Assembly (NCBI RefSeq): GCF_049847105.1
Contig: NZ_JBNCNS010000002.1
Location: 186,001-250,000 of the forward strand
DNA: 64,000 nt
Direction: 5' to 3'
Source: Gordonia sp049847105
GTDB lineage: Bacteria; Actinomycetota; Actinomycetes; Mycobacteriales; Mycobacteriaceae
Shown here: one piece after another, positions 47,601 to 52,104 of the stretch
Position numbering within the stretch: the first letter of the stretch is position 1
Layout of the letters: every line of letters begins with the position of its first letter
Notes under the pieces: generated by a model
What the model was told of the DNA's origin: nothing
What the model saw: only the letters and a program-made list of their open reading frames with translations
Databases searched by the model: none
Translations under genes and position numbers: made by a program

Positions 47601-49445
47601 GTGCACCGCGTGGCGCCCGCGCCCGGGATGCGCATCGGTTCGGAGTTCGTCGAGACCGACGGTGTCGACCTCGTGGTCGGTGAGGGCGGCGCCGTCGGGG
47701 GTGATCACGACCGCGGGCCGTGCGGTGTCGAGAATGTGCTGCAGACGTGCCGCCGGTTCGGCCGGGTCGATCGGCAGGAATGCCCCGCCGGCCAGGGTCA
47801 CCCCGTGCAACGCGATGACCTGTTCGGCGCTGCGCGGGAGCCCGACGCCCACCACCGATTCGGGTCCGATACCGCGGGCCCGGAGGCCGTCGGCGACCGA
47901 CCGGGCGCGGGCGGCGAACGCCGAGTGGTCGAGGGTTTCGCCGTCGACATCGATGATCGCGGTCTCCGTGCCGTGGCTCGCGAATGAGTCGGTGAGGAGA
48001 TCCACCAGGGTGGTGTCGCCGAGATCGAGGACGTCGCCGGTTGCGAATCGGCGGGCGACGGGTCCCTCGTCGTCGGCGAGCAACGGGATCGAGGTGACCG
48101 GGCTGCCGGGATCGGTGAGCACGAACCGCTCGACGAAGGAGACGATCCGGTCGTGGTGGCGCTCGATCTCCTCGGGGGAGTAGACATTCGGATTGGCCTC
48201 GAGGTCGAGACGCATACCGCCGGTGAAACCGTCATAGACGTTGATCGACGCGTCCTCGACGGGCCCGGTGGAGAGCACGTTGAGCTCGCCGCGAAGTGTG
48301 CCGAAGTCGATGTGCTCGAAGAACAGCATCACGTTGACCATCGGCCCGAAGAAGCCACGACGTCCGCCGGGCGACCCGAGTACATCCCCGGTGATGTCCT
48401 CGTGGCGGAACTTCTGGTGGCGTACAGCCTGTTTGACGTCGGCATTCACCGTGCGGAGGAACTCGCCGAGCGTGACCTCCTGCTCGTCGGGCGCCTCGAT
48501 GCGGGCGCGCACCGGCACGACGTTCGACGTCAGGCCTGCCGACGTCCGCAGGATGTCGCGGTCGCGGGCGGCAACGGGCAGGCTCAGCATCGCCTCGTCG
48601 CGATCGGCGAAGCGTGCGAGGTAGACGGCCACCGCCGCGGTGATCACCGAGGCGGGCCGGACAGCGTGGTCGCGGGCGATCTCGCGGATGCGCTCGACGA
48701 GCGGCTGGGGGAGGGTGTGCGCCCGCACCGTGGCGGTGGGCGCGGCGGCCGCGGTCGTCGTCGAGAGGGAGGTGACCTCGGGGAGGGCGCCTGCGTCGTC
48801 GAGAAGGTGGTCGGCCCAGTACCGCCGGTCATCGGCGAAGGCCTCAGAAGAGCGGTACTCCCGGTCGAAGTCGGCGATCTGCGCCATCGACGCGATCTGG
48901 GCGGGCGGCACCTCGCCGTCGCCGACGATCGCGGTGTAGTGCTGGGCGACGCGCATCATCATGTACATCGCGGCATAGCCGTCGAAGGCCAGGTGGTGGC
49001 CCCAGCAGTACCAGATGTGGTGCTTGTCACCGAGGCGCAACAGGTAGGTCTGCAGCAGCTCGTCGTTGTAGAGGTCGGTGGCGTGCGACCGGTGATCGTC
49101 GATCCAGGCCATCGCCGCGGACCGCGGGTCGTCGGCGTCGGAGAAGTCCCGCCGACCGAGGATGATCGTCCGGTCGTCGTCGACGAAGGTCACGGGCTCA
49201 CCGTCGTCGGTGGCGATCAGCCGCAGGCGTCCCGACTCTGTCTCGTGCGCCGTGGCGGCGACCGCACTCTCCATGACATCGGCGTCGACGTTGTCGCGGA
49301 ACTCCGCGAACGCCGCGACCGACATGGGCACCTCGGGATCGAGTTGCTGGGCGTAGAAGATGCCACGCTGTGCGGCGGTCATCGGGATCGCGCCGTGGCG
49401 TGCGATGTGCCCGATGTCGGTGCGGATTGCGTTGTCGGTGGTCAC
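35664..49445 (-). CDS. Nonribosomal peptide synthetase 2, complete (four modules with EntF-type starter C domain and thioesterase)
   Basis: About 4593 residues from the GTG at 49445, which follows AGGGAGGA. Order by nucleotide, descending: C1 (49400-48060), A1 (48020-46500), PCP (to 46270); C2, A2, PCP (to 43020); C3, A3, PCP (to 39780); C4, A4, PCP (to 36560); thioesterase (36470-35670, GWSLGG). C1 has HHLAFDG and a distinctive FFGPMVNVML...STGPVED stretch that resembles the condensation domain of EntF, so it probably loads an acyl or aryl cap onto residue 1. C2-C4 carry HHIAADG. There is no epimerase domain, so all residues should stay L. Codes read by eye: A1 DVWHVSLVDK (the standard Ser code), A2 DALFVGAVVK, A3 DALFGGQIVK, A4 DALFAGVVIK. 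The product should be an N-capped tetrapeptide starting with Ser, released as acid or ring. It heads an operon with mbtH and an ABC exporter. Confidence 0.96.
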   Translation of the reverse strand: MTTDNAIRTDIGHIARHGAIPMTAAQRGIFYAQQLDPEVPMSVAAFAEFRDNVDADVMESAVAATAHETESGRLRLIATDDGEPVTFVDDDRTIILGRRDFSDADDPRSAAMAWIDDHRSHATDLYNDELLQTYLLRLGDKHHIWYCWGHHLAFDGYAAMYMMMRVAQHYTAIVGDGEVPPAQIASMAQIADFDREYRSSEAFADDRRYWADHLLDDAGALPEVTSLSTTTAAAAPTATVRAHTLPQPLVERIREIARDHAVRPASVITAAVAVYLARFADRDEAMLSLPVAARDRDILRTSAGLTSNVVPVRARIEAPDEQEVTLGEFLRTVNADVKQAVRHQKFRHEDITGDVLGSPGGRRGFFGPMVNVMLFFEHIDFGTLRGELNVLSTGPVEDASINVYDGFTGGMRLDLEANPNVYSPEEIERHHDRIVSFVERFVLTDPGSPVTSIPLLADDEGPVARRFATGDVLDLGDTTLVDLLTDSFASHGTETAIIDVDGETLDHSAFAARARSVADGLRARGIGPESVVGVGLPRSAEQVIALHGVTLAGGAFLPIDPAEPAARLQHILDTARPAVVITPDGAALTDHEVDTVGLDELRTDAHPGRGRHAVHTPRAARLHADHPAYVLFTSGSTGKPKGVMISHRSIVNRLSWMQSRYGLDSTDRVLQKTPATFDVSVWEFYWPMITGATMVIPSPDGHRDPWYLRDVIARHAVTTTHFVPSMLSAFAAAHGGDDTVADDLRSLRRIVTSGEALTPETVAAVERLTDAPVHNLYGPTEAAVDVTFHDHCTSDAGAVPIGAPVWNTTVQVLDHRLAPQPIGAIGELYLGGIQLARGYRNRPDLTAGRFVADPYGTGARLYRTGDLVRRRADGELEYLGRSDSQVKIRGQRVELGEIEAALSSLDGVRAAGVVVRDDVVADSAAVVGYVSGDDLSDRALRAELADRLPEHMVPAMIVVLDELPTTANGKLDRRALPTPPRPDSAEHVAPQGPIGELVADTVGKVLGTDHVSMSDNFFTLGGNSLSATRVAARLSRAIGRRIDLRTVFDSTDLTGIADAVAALGVDEQTLRAGSATHDPAPERVDGPIPLSPAQYRLWLAARLDPEAAATYNIPFTVRLVGELDVDALQAALNDVVGRHEPLRTTVSERDGIACAEVADASEAHVALDVFDATAGDRAEITGAREFAAAPFELVRSLPIRARLVRTGDDDHRLTVVIHHIAADGWSLAPLAADLAAAYRARRDGSEPDWPALPLTYSQVSAARHAWLTDSGPDSPVDDDLRYWTKRLAHSPRETELPFDRPRPRTPDSAGATLHAGISAPRHRGLRTLAAENDATTFMVLHAAVAALLRTLSTSSDIAVGTPVSGRGDAEIDGLVGMFVNTVVLRTEVNKGAGFSDLLADVRGRDLEAFAHADLPFDRLVTDLNPDRSGNIHPFFQVSVAVEDSSAIELEFAGLSATASRVEIGQTKFDLQFTFTEHTDADGDPGGLGIDIDYATALFDRETIAGLSARLVRLIDAVTARPEISIGDISLLDPHEQLDLVPAVGAGRRPVEHLSRILARAVDAEPDRVAVNDGTSVLTYRELDAAANRLARLLISHGAGPERYVAVSLPRSADWMITLWAITRTGAAWVPVDPNYPPERIAFMIGDSGTRLLVTDTASAPSNDVVDGDDLHTVILDDPATDAARKALPHGPIRAGELDGPTSVDHPAYLIYTSGTTGTPKGVVVSHRGLADFAAQQVVHFGLTPRCRTLHLASPSFDASVLEVLMAVSAAATMHVAPPTIVGGAELAHLMRSERITHAFLTPSLLTTMSPEELPDLAALVIGGEHPNPEVVRRWSAGRALFNAYGPTETTVVATISEDITPDARALTIGRPIRGIAAMVLDERLQPVAPGAVGELYIAGPHLARGYHGVRPLTSKSFVANPYGDPGDRMYRTGDLVRWNTDRELEFRGRADHQTKIRGHRIELGEIDAALVTDDAVRAAVTTTTGEGAQARLVSYVTIEPAQTDGAARPAAGDTARAIRERLARRLPRHMIPHTIIELDEIPTTPIGKVDMRALPDPATADGSTVGGVEHVAPRTDTERAVAAIVADQLGLDTADVGRHHDFFDLGGNSLSATQIVGQLEQISGRRIAVRDIFDHSTIEEMARLAVPADTDADYTDHRPLATLHHDADLVIAPGPAQQQLWFLNQLTQDPTGTDSESSTVGQYNIAFALDLRGELDVAALDGALRHAIDRHEPLRTTFPAHDGHPVIDILPADAVTLDLTPTEIGEDEWVTASEQLARTAFDLTTQAPVRVVLHRITDRVAGEPDTEGHHKLTIVVHHIAADGWSMAPLARDIAGAYADLRDGRSPSQAALPVGYRDYLRWQAENLEGRLDELAGWWGRELDGLDSTPILIPEPASTAESVDADATTAAADVVEVELDGALRSALGAISDGRTTEFMTIHAVFAALLHRLHADPDTHIGGTPSDVVIGTPVAGRTDPRLSDLVGMFVNSVVLRTPVDGSAGFTHLLDEIRPRDLEALSQADMPFENVVATVNPPRTGRHPIFSIALAFDAVPGVSNSALGVDVHLDGLEVTAEEVETGAARFDLELRLRGDTARFTYATDVFSRPRVEAIARGLVEITQQIVADPERPIDDLPLSIDTPEPVAALTEPLHLADILRTTVAEHPDAIALRDGETSFTYAELDRRAARWADRLSLLGVGAEDVIAVALDRSAESVVATWAVTRTGAAVLPLDPRYPSDRVRHMLDDAQAVVGITGPDRFGELPHHLWWLTTDELDLLPVPTDRADLAADDVRRNPDTVAYIVYTSGSTGKPKGVTVTHRGLAAYAAAQQQTYELAEGDRTLHFASPGFDASMLEFLMAFATGATMVVAPQSIYGGDELVEFMATEQVTHAFITPAALSAATTSDLPALRCLGVGGEASSPALVAQWGADRRYLNQYGPTETTIVSTISRPLRPGDPITIGTPIPGCGALVLDHRLHPVPPMVPGELYLSGPGVARGYLGRADVTASRFVAAPDGSGTVMYRTGDIVHRDPSGSLVYHGRTDNQVKVRGFRIELDEVSGALAEHPAVDFATTLVRGTGADAVLASYVTLHDHTDPASAPTGTDLRNTVRGRLPRQMVPSSVTVLDRIPLTTNGKLDRAALPEPVAVADPGGRAPSTAAETSIIGILADVLGVDTGAVSADDDFFGLGGTSLQATTVVGRLNNAYPSVDWRVRDIFDTPTIAGLARMVPADAVAAAASAPAEPAADRPRPTRVPLAPVQRRLWSLARTAPDATDYLMPFAVRLSGALDPEILRDTLIDLVNRHASLRTIYPVVEDTPVGVVLDDTASIVGDLTPIAGDDTMRDRLLAPMDVTTDAPLRAAVIEHACDEHTLVLVIHHIAADGASLPVLMGDLVTAYTERAAGRTEIWTPAVVDYRDYASEVAGDGGVADSAEADRRYWADVLAGSPAETTIPTSSPADRPDGGEGASVVTAVDDELRTALAEFARERSTTPFAVLHTALAVLLHRLGLGDDLVIGTPVANRAPRGSSAGYERVVGMFVNTLALRTRLTPEETVAHLLDATRAADLEALDHLDAPFDDVVTDVNPTREIGRHPLFQIALSVHDFAESSPADGGSIPMTDELTLGLSEIGTRTAKFDMQFTVTGMAPAATEAAVELTYATARYSRGDAEQIVTRLLRVVRAFICDPDRAVGDIRITDPLEVAEVSPATGPDAAPQATFGELLADAVRRNPEGWAAVTDGDAITYADLDARSNRLARVLLGRGVGDQPETVVAMAIPRSIQAVVTIWAIIKSGAAYVPVDPTYPPERIRHMLDDSGASMVVTTSSSRAGFGDALHLPVLVLDDLSTRTRLGHSSPTPIRESELAAPVRPDQLAYIIYTSGSTGRPKGVLVPHSGLAAVHEELRTRMHPDRESRVLHFASPSFDASVLEFLMAAAGGAALAIVPPGIYGGTELERFIDRHQVSHAFITPAAVATMDPAAVPRLRELAVGGEDFGSELVRRWAPGRMMFNVYGPTETTVIITGSTALDPGGLLTIGTPNNGVGTLVLDRRLHPVPTGVVGELYLIGDQVTRGYHRRPELTATRFVPAPMVTGDAYAGQRMYRTGDLVRWTPDGRIEYVGRADNQVQVRGFRIELGEIDDALAAHPAVDFAVTVVDESAGAPTLRSYLTTYQGVTMDSDDIRAHLGSRLPRHMLPSSITRLDEVPLTPTGKLDREALPAASGATPSRAPRPGIEQQIAAVFSDVLALDENSVGADDGFFDLGGNSLMATTVAARLGDLLGCEVPVQTLFAAPTVAELAAVTETAGRRAGAGPDGAPSITGVGFDPLLALRRAPSNAETTQPPLFVIHPAIGLSWSFASLLPHVAPDRAVYGLQNPMLTGEPAAQTISELAADYVARIRTVAPHGPYHLVGWSLGGLIAHEVAIALQAAGEEVAQLVLLDSFVLADRPDLATEPSVAELLSEFGITAADDGREPSVTEAWQAVRAAGGPLAGLSEADFAAVHRTFRHATPLAAHWRPGTFHGDMTFVTAAGDPPPGRPAVDDWRDHVSGEIAETIVDCAHARMLLPENVTGFAAAIDCTTGDANPAPATTDLDTDNGIANEEEA

Positions 49446-49581
49446 GCGGTCCTCCCTCTGGTCGGCTGTTGGCTCGGCGGGTTGCCGGTGCGTCGGCCGT
49501 CTATCGGTGCTTCGCGTGAGGGGGCGGCGCAGATTGGTCCGGATCGGTGGCAGCGTGAATCGGCCATTCGCGAAGCGGACA

Positions 49582-49623
49582 TTTCGCCGACAGCAACCGA
49601 AATCTCGCCGACAGCAACCGCGA
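49582..49623. promoter_or_regulatory. 21-bp-period direct repeats with dyad symmetry upstream of NRPS 2
   Basis: CGCCGACAGCAACCG occurs exactly at 49585-49599 and 49606-49620, a spacing of 21 bp (two helical turns). Each copy is itself a dyad: ATTTCG...CGAAAT around the first and ATCTCG...CGCGAT around the second. Two sites on the same helix face, about 140-175 nt before the NRPS 2 start, are a typical arrangement for a cooperatively binding regulator. A related copy lies at 21491-21505 near NRPS 1. The regulator is unknown. Confidence 0.55.
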
Positions 49624-49656
49624 TATCGTGGAGTGCGCGGTCGCATCGGCCGGGAT

Positions 49657-49686
49657 TTGGTTCCGACCTGCGGTTTCCCCTACACT
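49657..49686 (+). promoter_or_regulatory. Likely promoter of the rplN ribosomal operon
   Basis: TTGGTT (49657-49662) and TACACT (49681-49686) are separated by 18 nt and give a plausible housekeeping -35/-10 pair. The position, about 180 nt upstream of rplN, leaves a long leader, as is common for ribosomal protein operons. The sites are assigned by eye only. Confidence 0.45.
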
Positions 49687-49865
49687 TGTGGGGTTGCCTG
49701 CGGCACGTCTGTGTCGCGAATCGGCTCGTGAACCCACTGGGATGGCCGCTCTGACGCCATGTTGGACGCAAAACCCCAGGCAGGCGCGTGTTCGGTGGCG
49801 ACAGACCGTGTGCGTCGGGTCGGCAATCCGGCGGACATAAACATCCAGGTCAAGGAGATTGACGA

Positions 49866-50234
49866 GTGATTCAGCAGGAATCTCGCCTGCGGGTCGCCGA
49901 CAACACCGGTGCGAAGGAAATCCTTTGTATCCGTGTGTTGGGCGGTTCCTCGCGGCGCTACGCCGGCATTGGTGACGTGATCGTCGCCACTGTCAAAGAC
50001 GCCATCCCGGGCGGCAACGTCAAAAAGGGTGAGGTCGTCAAGGCGGTCATCGTGCGCACCTCCAAGGAGCGCCGTCGTGCGGACGGAAGCTACATCCGCT
50101 TCGACGAGAACGCCGCCGTCATCCTCAAGGGTGAGAACGACCCCCGTGGTACCCGCATCTTCGGCCCGGTCGGCCGTGAGTTGCGCGAGAAGAAGTTCAT
50201 GAAGATCGTGTCGCTGGCACCGGAGGTGATCTGA
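49866..50234 (+). CDS. rplN: 50S ribosomal protein L14
   Basis: 122 residues, the normal L14 length. It opens with IQQESRLRVADNTGAKE, the conserved L14 start, and carries IRVLGGSSRRYAGIGDVIV and KGEVVKAVIVRT through to a REKKFMKIVSLAPEVI end. It binds 23S rRNA at the subunit interface. Start is GTG at 49866 with AAGGAG 8 nt upstream. It is the first gene of a four-gene ribosomal operon; rplX begins one nucleotide after its stop. Confidence 0.99.
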   Translation: MIQQESRLRVADNTGAKEILCIRVLGGSSRRYAGIGDVIVATVKDAIPGGNVKKGEVVKAVIVRTSKERRRADGSYIRFDENAAVILKGENDPRGTRIFGPVGRELREKKFMKIVSLAPEVI

Positions 50235-50235
50235 C

Positions 50236-50553
50236 ATGAAGGTGCACAAGGGTGACACCGTGATCGTCATCTCGGGCAAGGACAAGGGCGCCAAGGGCAA
50301 GGTCATCCAGGCCTTCCCCAAGGAGCAGCGGGTCCTGGTCGAGGGCGTGAACCGAATCAAGAAGCACACCGCCGCCTCGGCCAACGAGCGTGGCGCGGCC
50401 TCCGGCGGCATCGTGACCCAGGAGGCCTCGATCCACGTCTCGAACGTGATGGTCGTCGACTCCGACGGAACTCCGACCCGCGTGGGCTACCGCGAGGACG
50501 CGGAGACCGGCAAGAAGGTCCGGATTTCCCGCAAGAACGGGAAGGACATCTGA
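50236..50553 (+). CDS. rplX: 50S ribosomal protein L24
   Basis: 105 residues with the KOW motif near the start (KVHKGDTVIVISGKDKGAKGKV), then VLVEGVNRIKKHT and a C-terminal GYREDAETGKKVRISRKNGKDI. L24 is an early assembly initiator of the 50S subunit. One nucleotide separates it from rplN and one from rplE, so the three are co-translated. Confidence 0.99.
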   Translation: MKVHKGDTVIVISGKDKGAKGKVIQAFPKEQRVLVEGVNRIKKHTAASANERGAASGGIVTQEASIHVSNVMVVDSDGTPTRVGYREDAETGKKVRISRKNGKDI

Positions 50554-50554
50554 C

Positions 50555-51133
50555 ATGACCACTACCGAAAATGTCCAGCCTCGGCTGAAGACGCGCTACC
50601 GCGAGGAAATCAAGGACGCGCTCAACAAGGAATTCACCTACGACAACGTCATGCAGATCCCCGGCGTGGTCAAGGTCGTGGTGAACATGGGTGTGGGCGA
50701 CGCCGCCCGCGACGCCAAGCTGATCAACGGTGCGGTCGAGGACCTCGCCCTGATCACGGGTCAGCGGCCGGAGATCCGTCGCGCCCGCAAGTCCATCGCG
50801 CAGTTCAAGCTGCGTGAGGGCATGCCGATCGGTGCCCGCGCCACGCTGCGCGGTGACCGGATGTGGGAGTTCCTGGACCGACTCGTGTCCATCGCACTCC
50901 CGCGTATCCGCGACTTCCGCGGACTGTCGGATCGTCAGTTCGACGGCAACGGCAACTACACGTTCGGCCTGAACGAGCAGTCGATGTTCCACGAGATCAA
51001 CATCGACAGGATCGATCGGCCGCGGGGTATGGACATCACTGTCGTCACCTCGGCCACCACCGACGACGAAGGCCGCGCACTGCTTCGCGCGCTGGGCTTC
51101 CCGTTCAAAGACAACTCCGTGAAGGACAACTGA
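50555..51133 (+). CDS. rplE: 50S ribosomal protein L5
   Basis: 192 residues. Conserved L5 segments are VMQIPGVVKVVVNMGVGDA, ITGQRPEIRRARKSIAQFKL and LPRIRDFRGLSDRQFDGNGN. L5 binds 5S rRNA in the central protuberance. It starts with ATG one nucleotide after the rplX stop and is followed after one nucleotide by the S14 gene. Confidence 0.99.
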   Translation: MTTTENVQPRLKTRYREEIKDALNKEFTYDNVMQIPGVVKVVVNMGVGDAARDAKLINGAVEDLALITGQRPEIRRARKSIAQFKLREGMPIGARATLRGDRMWEFLDRLVSIALPRIRDFRGLSDRQFDGNGNYTFGLNEQSMFHEINIDRIDRPRGMDITVVTSATTDDEGRALLRALGFPFKDNSVKDN

Positions 51134-51134
51134 C

Positions 51135-51320
51135 ATGGCAAAGAAGGCTCTGGTCAACAAGGCCAACAAGAAGCCCAAGTTCGCCGTGCGGGGCTACACC
51201 CGGTGCAACCGTTGCGGCCGTCCGCACTCGGTGTTCCGCAAGTTCGGCCTCTGCCGTGTGTGCCTGCGCGAGATGGCACACGCCGGTGAGCTTCCGGGCG
51301 TGCAGAAGTCCAGCTGGTGA
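51135..51320 (+). CDS. rpsZ: 30S ribosomal protein S14, zinc-binding type Z
   Basis: 61 residues, the short zinc form of S14: YTRCNRCGRPHSVFRKFGLCRVCLREMAHAG has the two CxxC pairs that bind zinc, and it ends with the usual KSSW. It sits directly after rplE as in other actinobacteria. Here it is the last gene of the operon: rpsH, which normally follows it in the spc operon, is absent and a strong terminator comes instead. Confidence 0.98.
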   Translation: MAKKALVNKANKKPKFAVRGYTRCNRCGRPHSVFRKFGLCRVCLREMAHAGELPGVQKSSW

Positions 51321-51345
51321 CTTCCCTCCCGATTTTGTAGTACCG

Positions 51346-51364
51346 ACACGCATCTTTCGCGTGT
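51346..51364 (+). other. Small hairpin after the S14 gene
   Basis: ACACGC (51346-51351) and GCGTGT (51359-51364) pair around a 7-nt loop, 25 nt after the S14 stop. It comes before the much stronger terminator at 51391-51430 and may help stabilise the end of the ribosomal transcript. Confidence 0.45.
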
Positions 51365-51390
51365 GAGTGCTACGGATTCAACGGGTTTGA

Positions 51391-51430
51391 CGAACGGCCC
51401 CACCTCTCAGGCGAGAGGTGGGGCCGTTCG
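51391..51430. terminator. Strong bidirectional terminator closing the ribosomal operon
   Basis: CGAACGGCCCCACCTCTC (51391-51408) pairs perfectly over 18 bp with GAGAGGTGGGGCCGTTCG (51413-51430) around a 4-nt AGGC loop. It lies 71 nt after the S14 stop and 6 nt before the stop of the convergent DUF4262 gene, so it can end transcription from both sides. It shows no long T-run on the plus strand. Confidence 0.92.
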
Positions 51431-51435
51431 TGCGT

Positions 51436-52035
51436 TCAGCGCCTGCGAAGTGCGGCTCTGCGCTGCGCCCGGTTGGGTCCGGGCCCACGGCTGATCACCC
51501 GCTGTGCGCGGACGCGGTCCGCGCCCGTCCCGGCAACGCCTTTCAGCTTCTGATCGAGCTCGGCGAGCGAATAGCCGTCGTCCCACGGGTATTTCCCGAA
51601 GTCATCGGCCCAGACCGCCTGCAGTGCCGGCGCGTCCGGGAACAGCTCGCCTGTCACGATCAGATCGTCCTTGTCGATCATCTCGATGACGCGAACCGGG
51701 ACCTCGAGCGAGCTGACCGTGATGTCGACACCTCGATCGACCGCGTCCCGCCAGTCGTAGGTGTGGAAGATGTCGCCCAGCTCGTTGAGCAACTCCCGGC
51801 TCGTCCAGGCGTCGAGCCCGTAGACGGCGAGTTCCGGGATGCTGTGCAGGCCCATCCCCGAGGTGTACGCGAAGGAGCAATCCGGCGGATGGCACTCGTC
51901 GGACCGGCACGAGCATTGCTCACTGATCGCGGTCACCGCCCATCCGTGTGCTCGGATTCGGTTGATCGTGTCCTGAACCAACGGGTTCGGATGCCAGCGG
52001 CGCAGTCCCCGGATGGCGGCGGCATGGTCGGACAT
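51436..52035 (-). CDS. DUF4262 domain protein
   Basis: 199 residues. The central part FAYTSGMGLHSIPELAVYGLD, followed by a helix and a beta-rich stretch, matches DUF4262, a family of unknown function common in actinobacteria. Before it is a cysteine cluster (CSCRSDECHPPDCSF) that could bind a metal; this is less usual and worth noting. The C terminus is Arg-rich (GPNRAQRRAALRRR). The ATG at 52035 has AAAGGAG upstream. It is 70 nt downstream of the large ATPase gene on the same strand and may share its transcript. Confidence 0.82.
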   Translation of the reverse strand: MSDHAAAIRGLRRWHPNPLVQDTINRIRAHGWAVTAISEQCSCRSDECHPPDCSFAYTSGMGLHSIPELAVYGLDAWTSRELLNELGDIFHTYDWRDAVDRGVDITVSSLEVPVRVIEMIDKDDLIVTGELFPDAPALQAVWADDFGKYPWDDGYSLAELDQKLKGVAGTGADRVRAQRVISRGPGPNRAQRRAALRRR

Positions 52036-52104
52036 GATTCGCTCCTTTGTTCGAAGATGTCCTCGAGTAGAGCAAACGGGTCCGACAGAACCGAAAGCCG
52101 CAGG

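Larger units (their letters stand above)
49446..49865. promoter_or_regulatory. Divergent promoter region between NRPS 2 and rplN
   Basis: A 420-nt stretch without a gene. From left to right it holds the NRPS 2 ribosome-binding site (next to 49445), a GC-rich leader, the direct repeats at 49585-49620, the likely rplN promoter (49657-49686), and a leader of about 180 nt before rplN ending in an AAGGAG ribosome-binding site 8 nt from the GTG at 49866. I found no credible coding frame in it, and no clear iron box. Confidence 0.6.

Noticed and set aside
51321..51435. tRNA or small RNA after the S14 gene because of two hairpins
   Set aside because: No cloverleaf or anticodon stem fits; the hairpins are explained by transcription termination.
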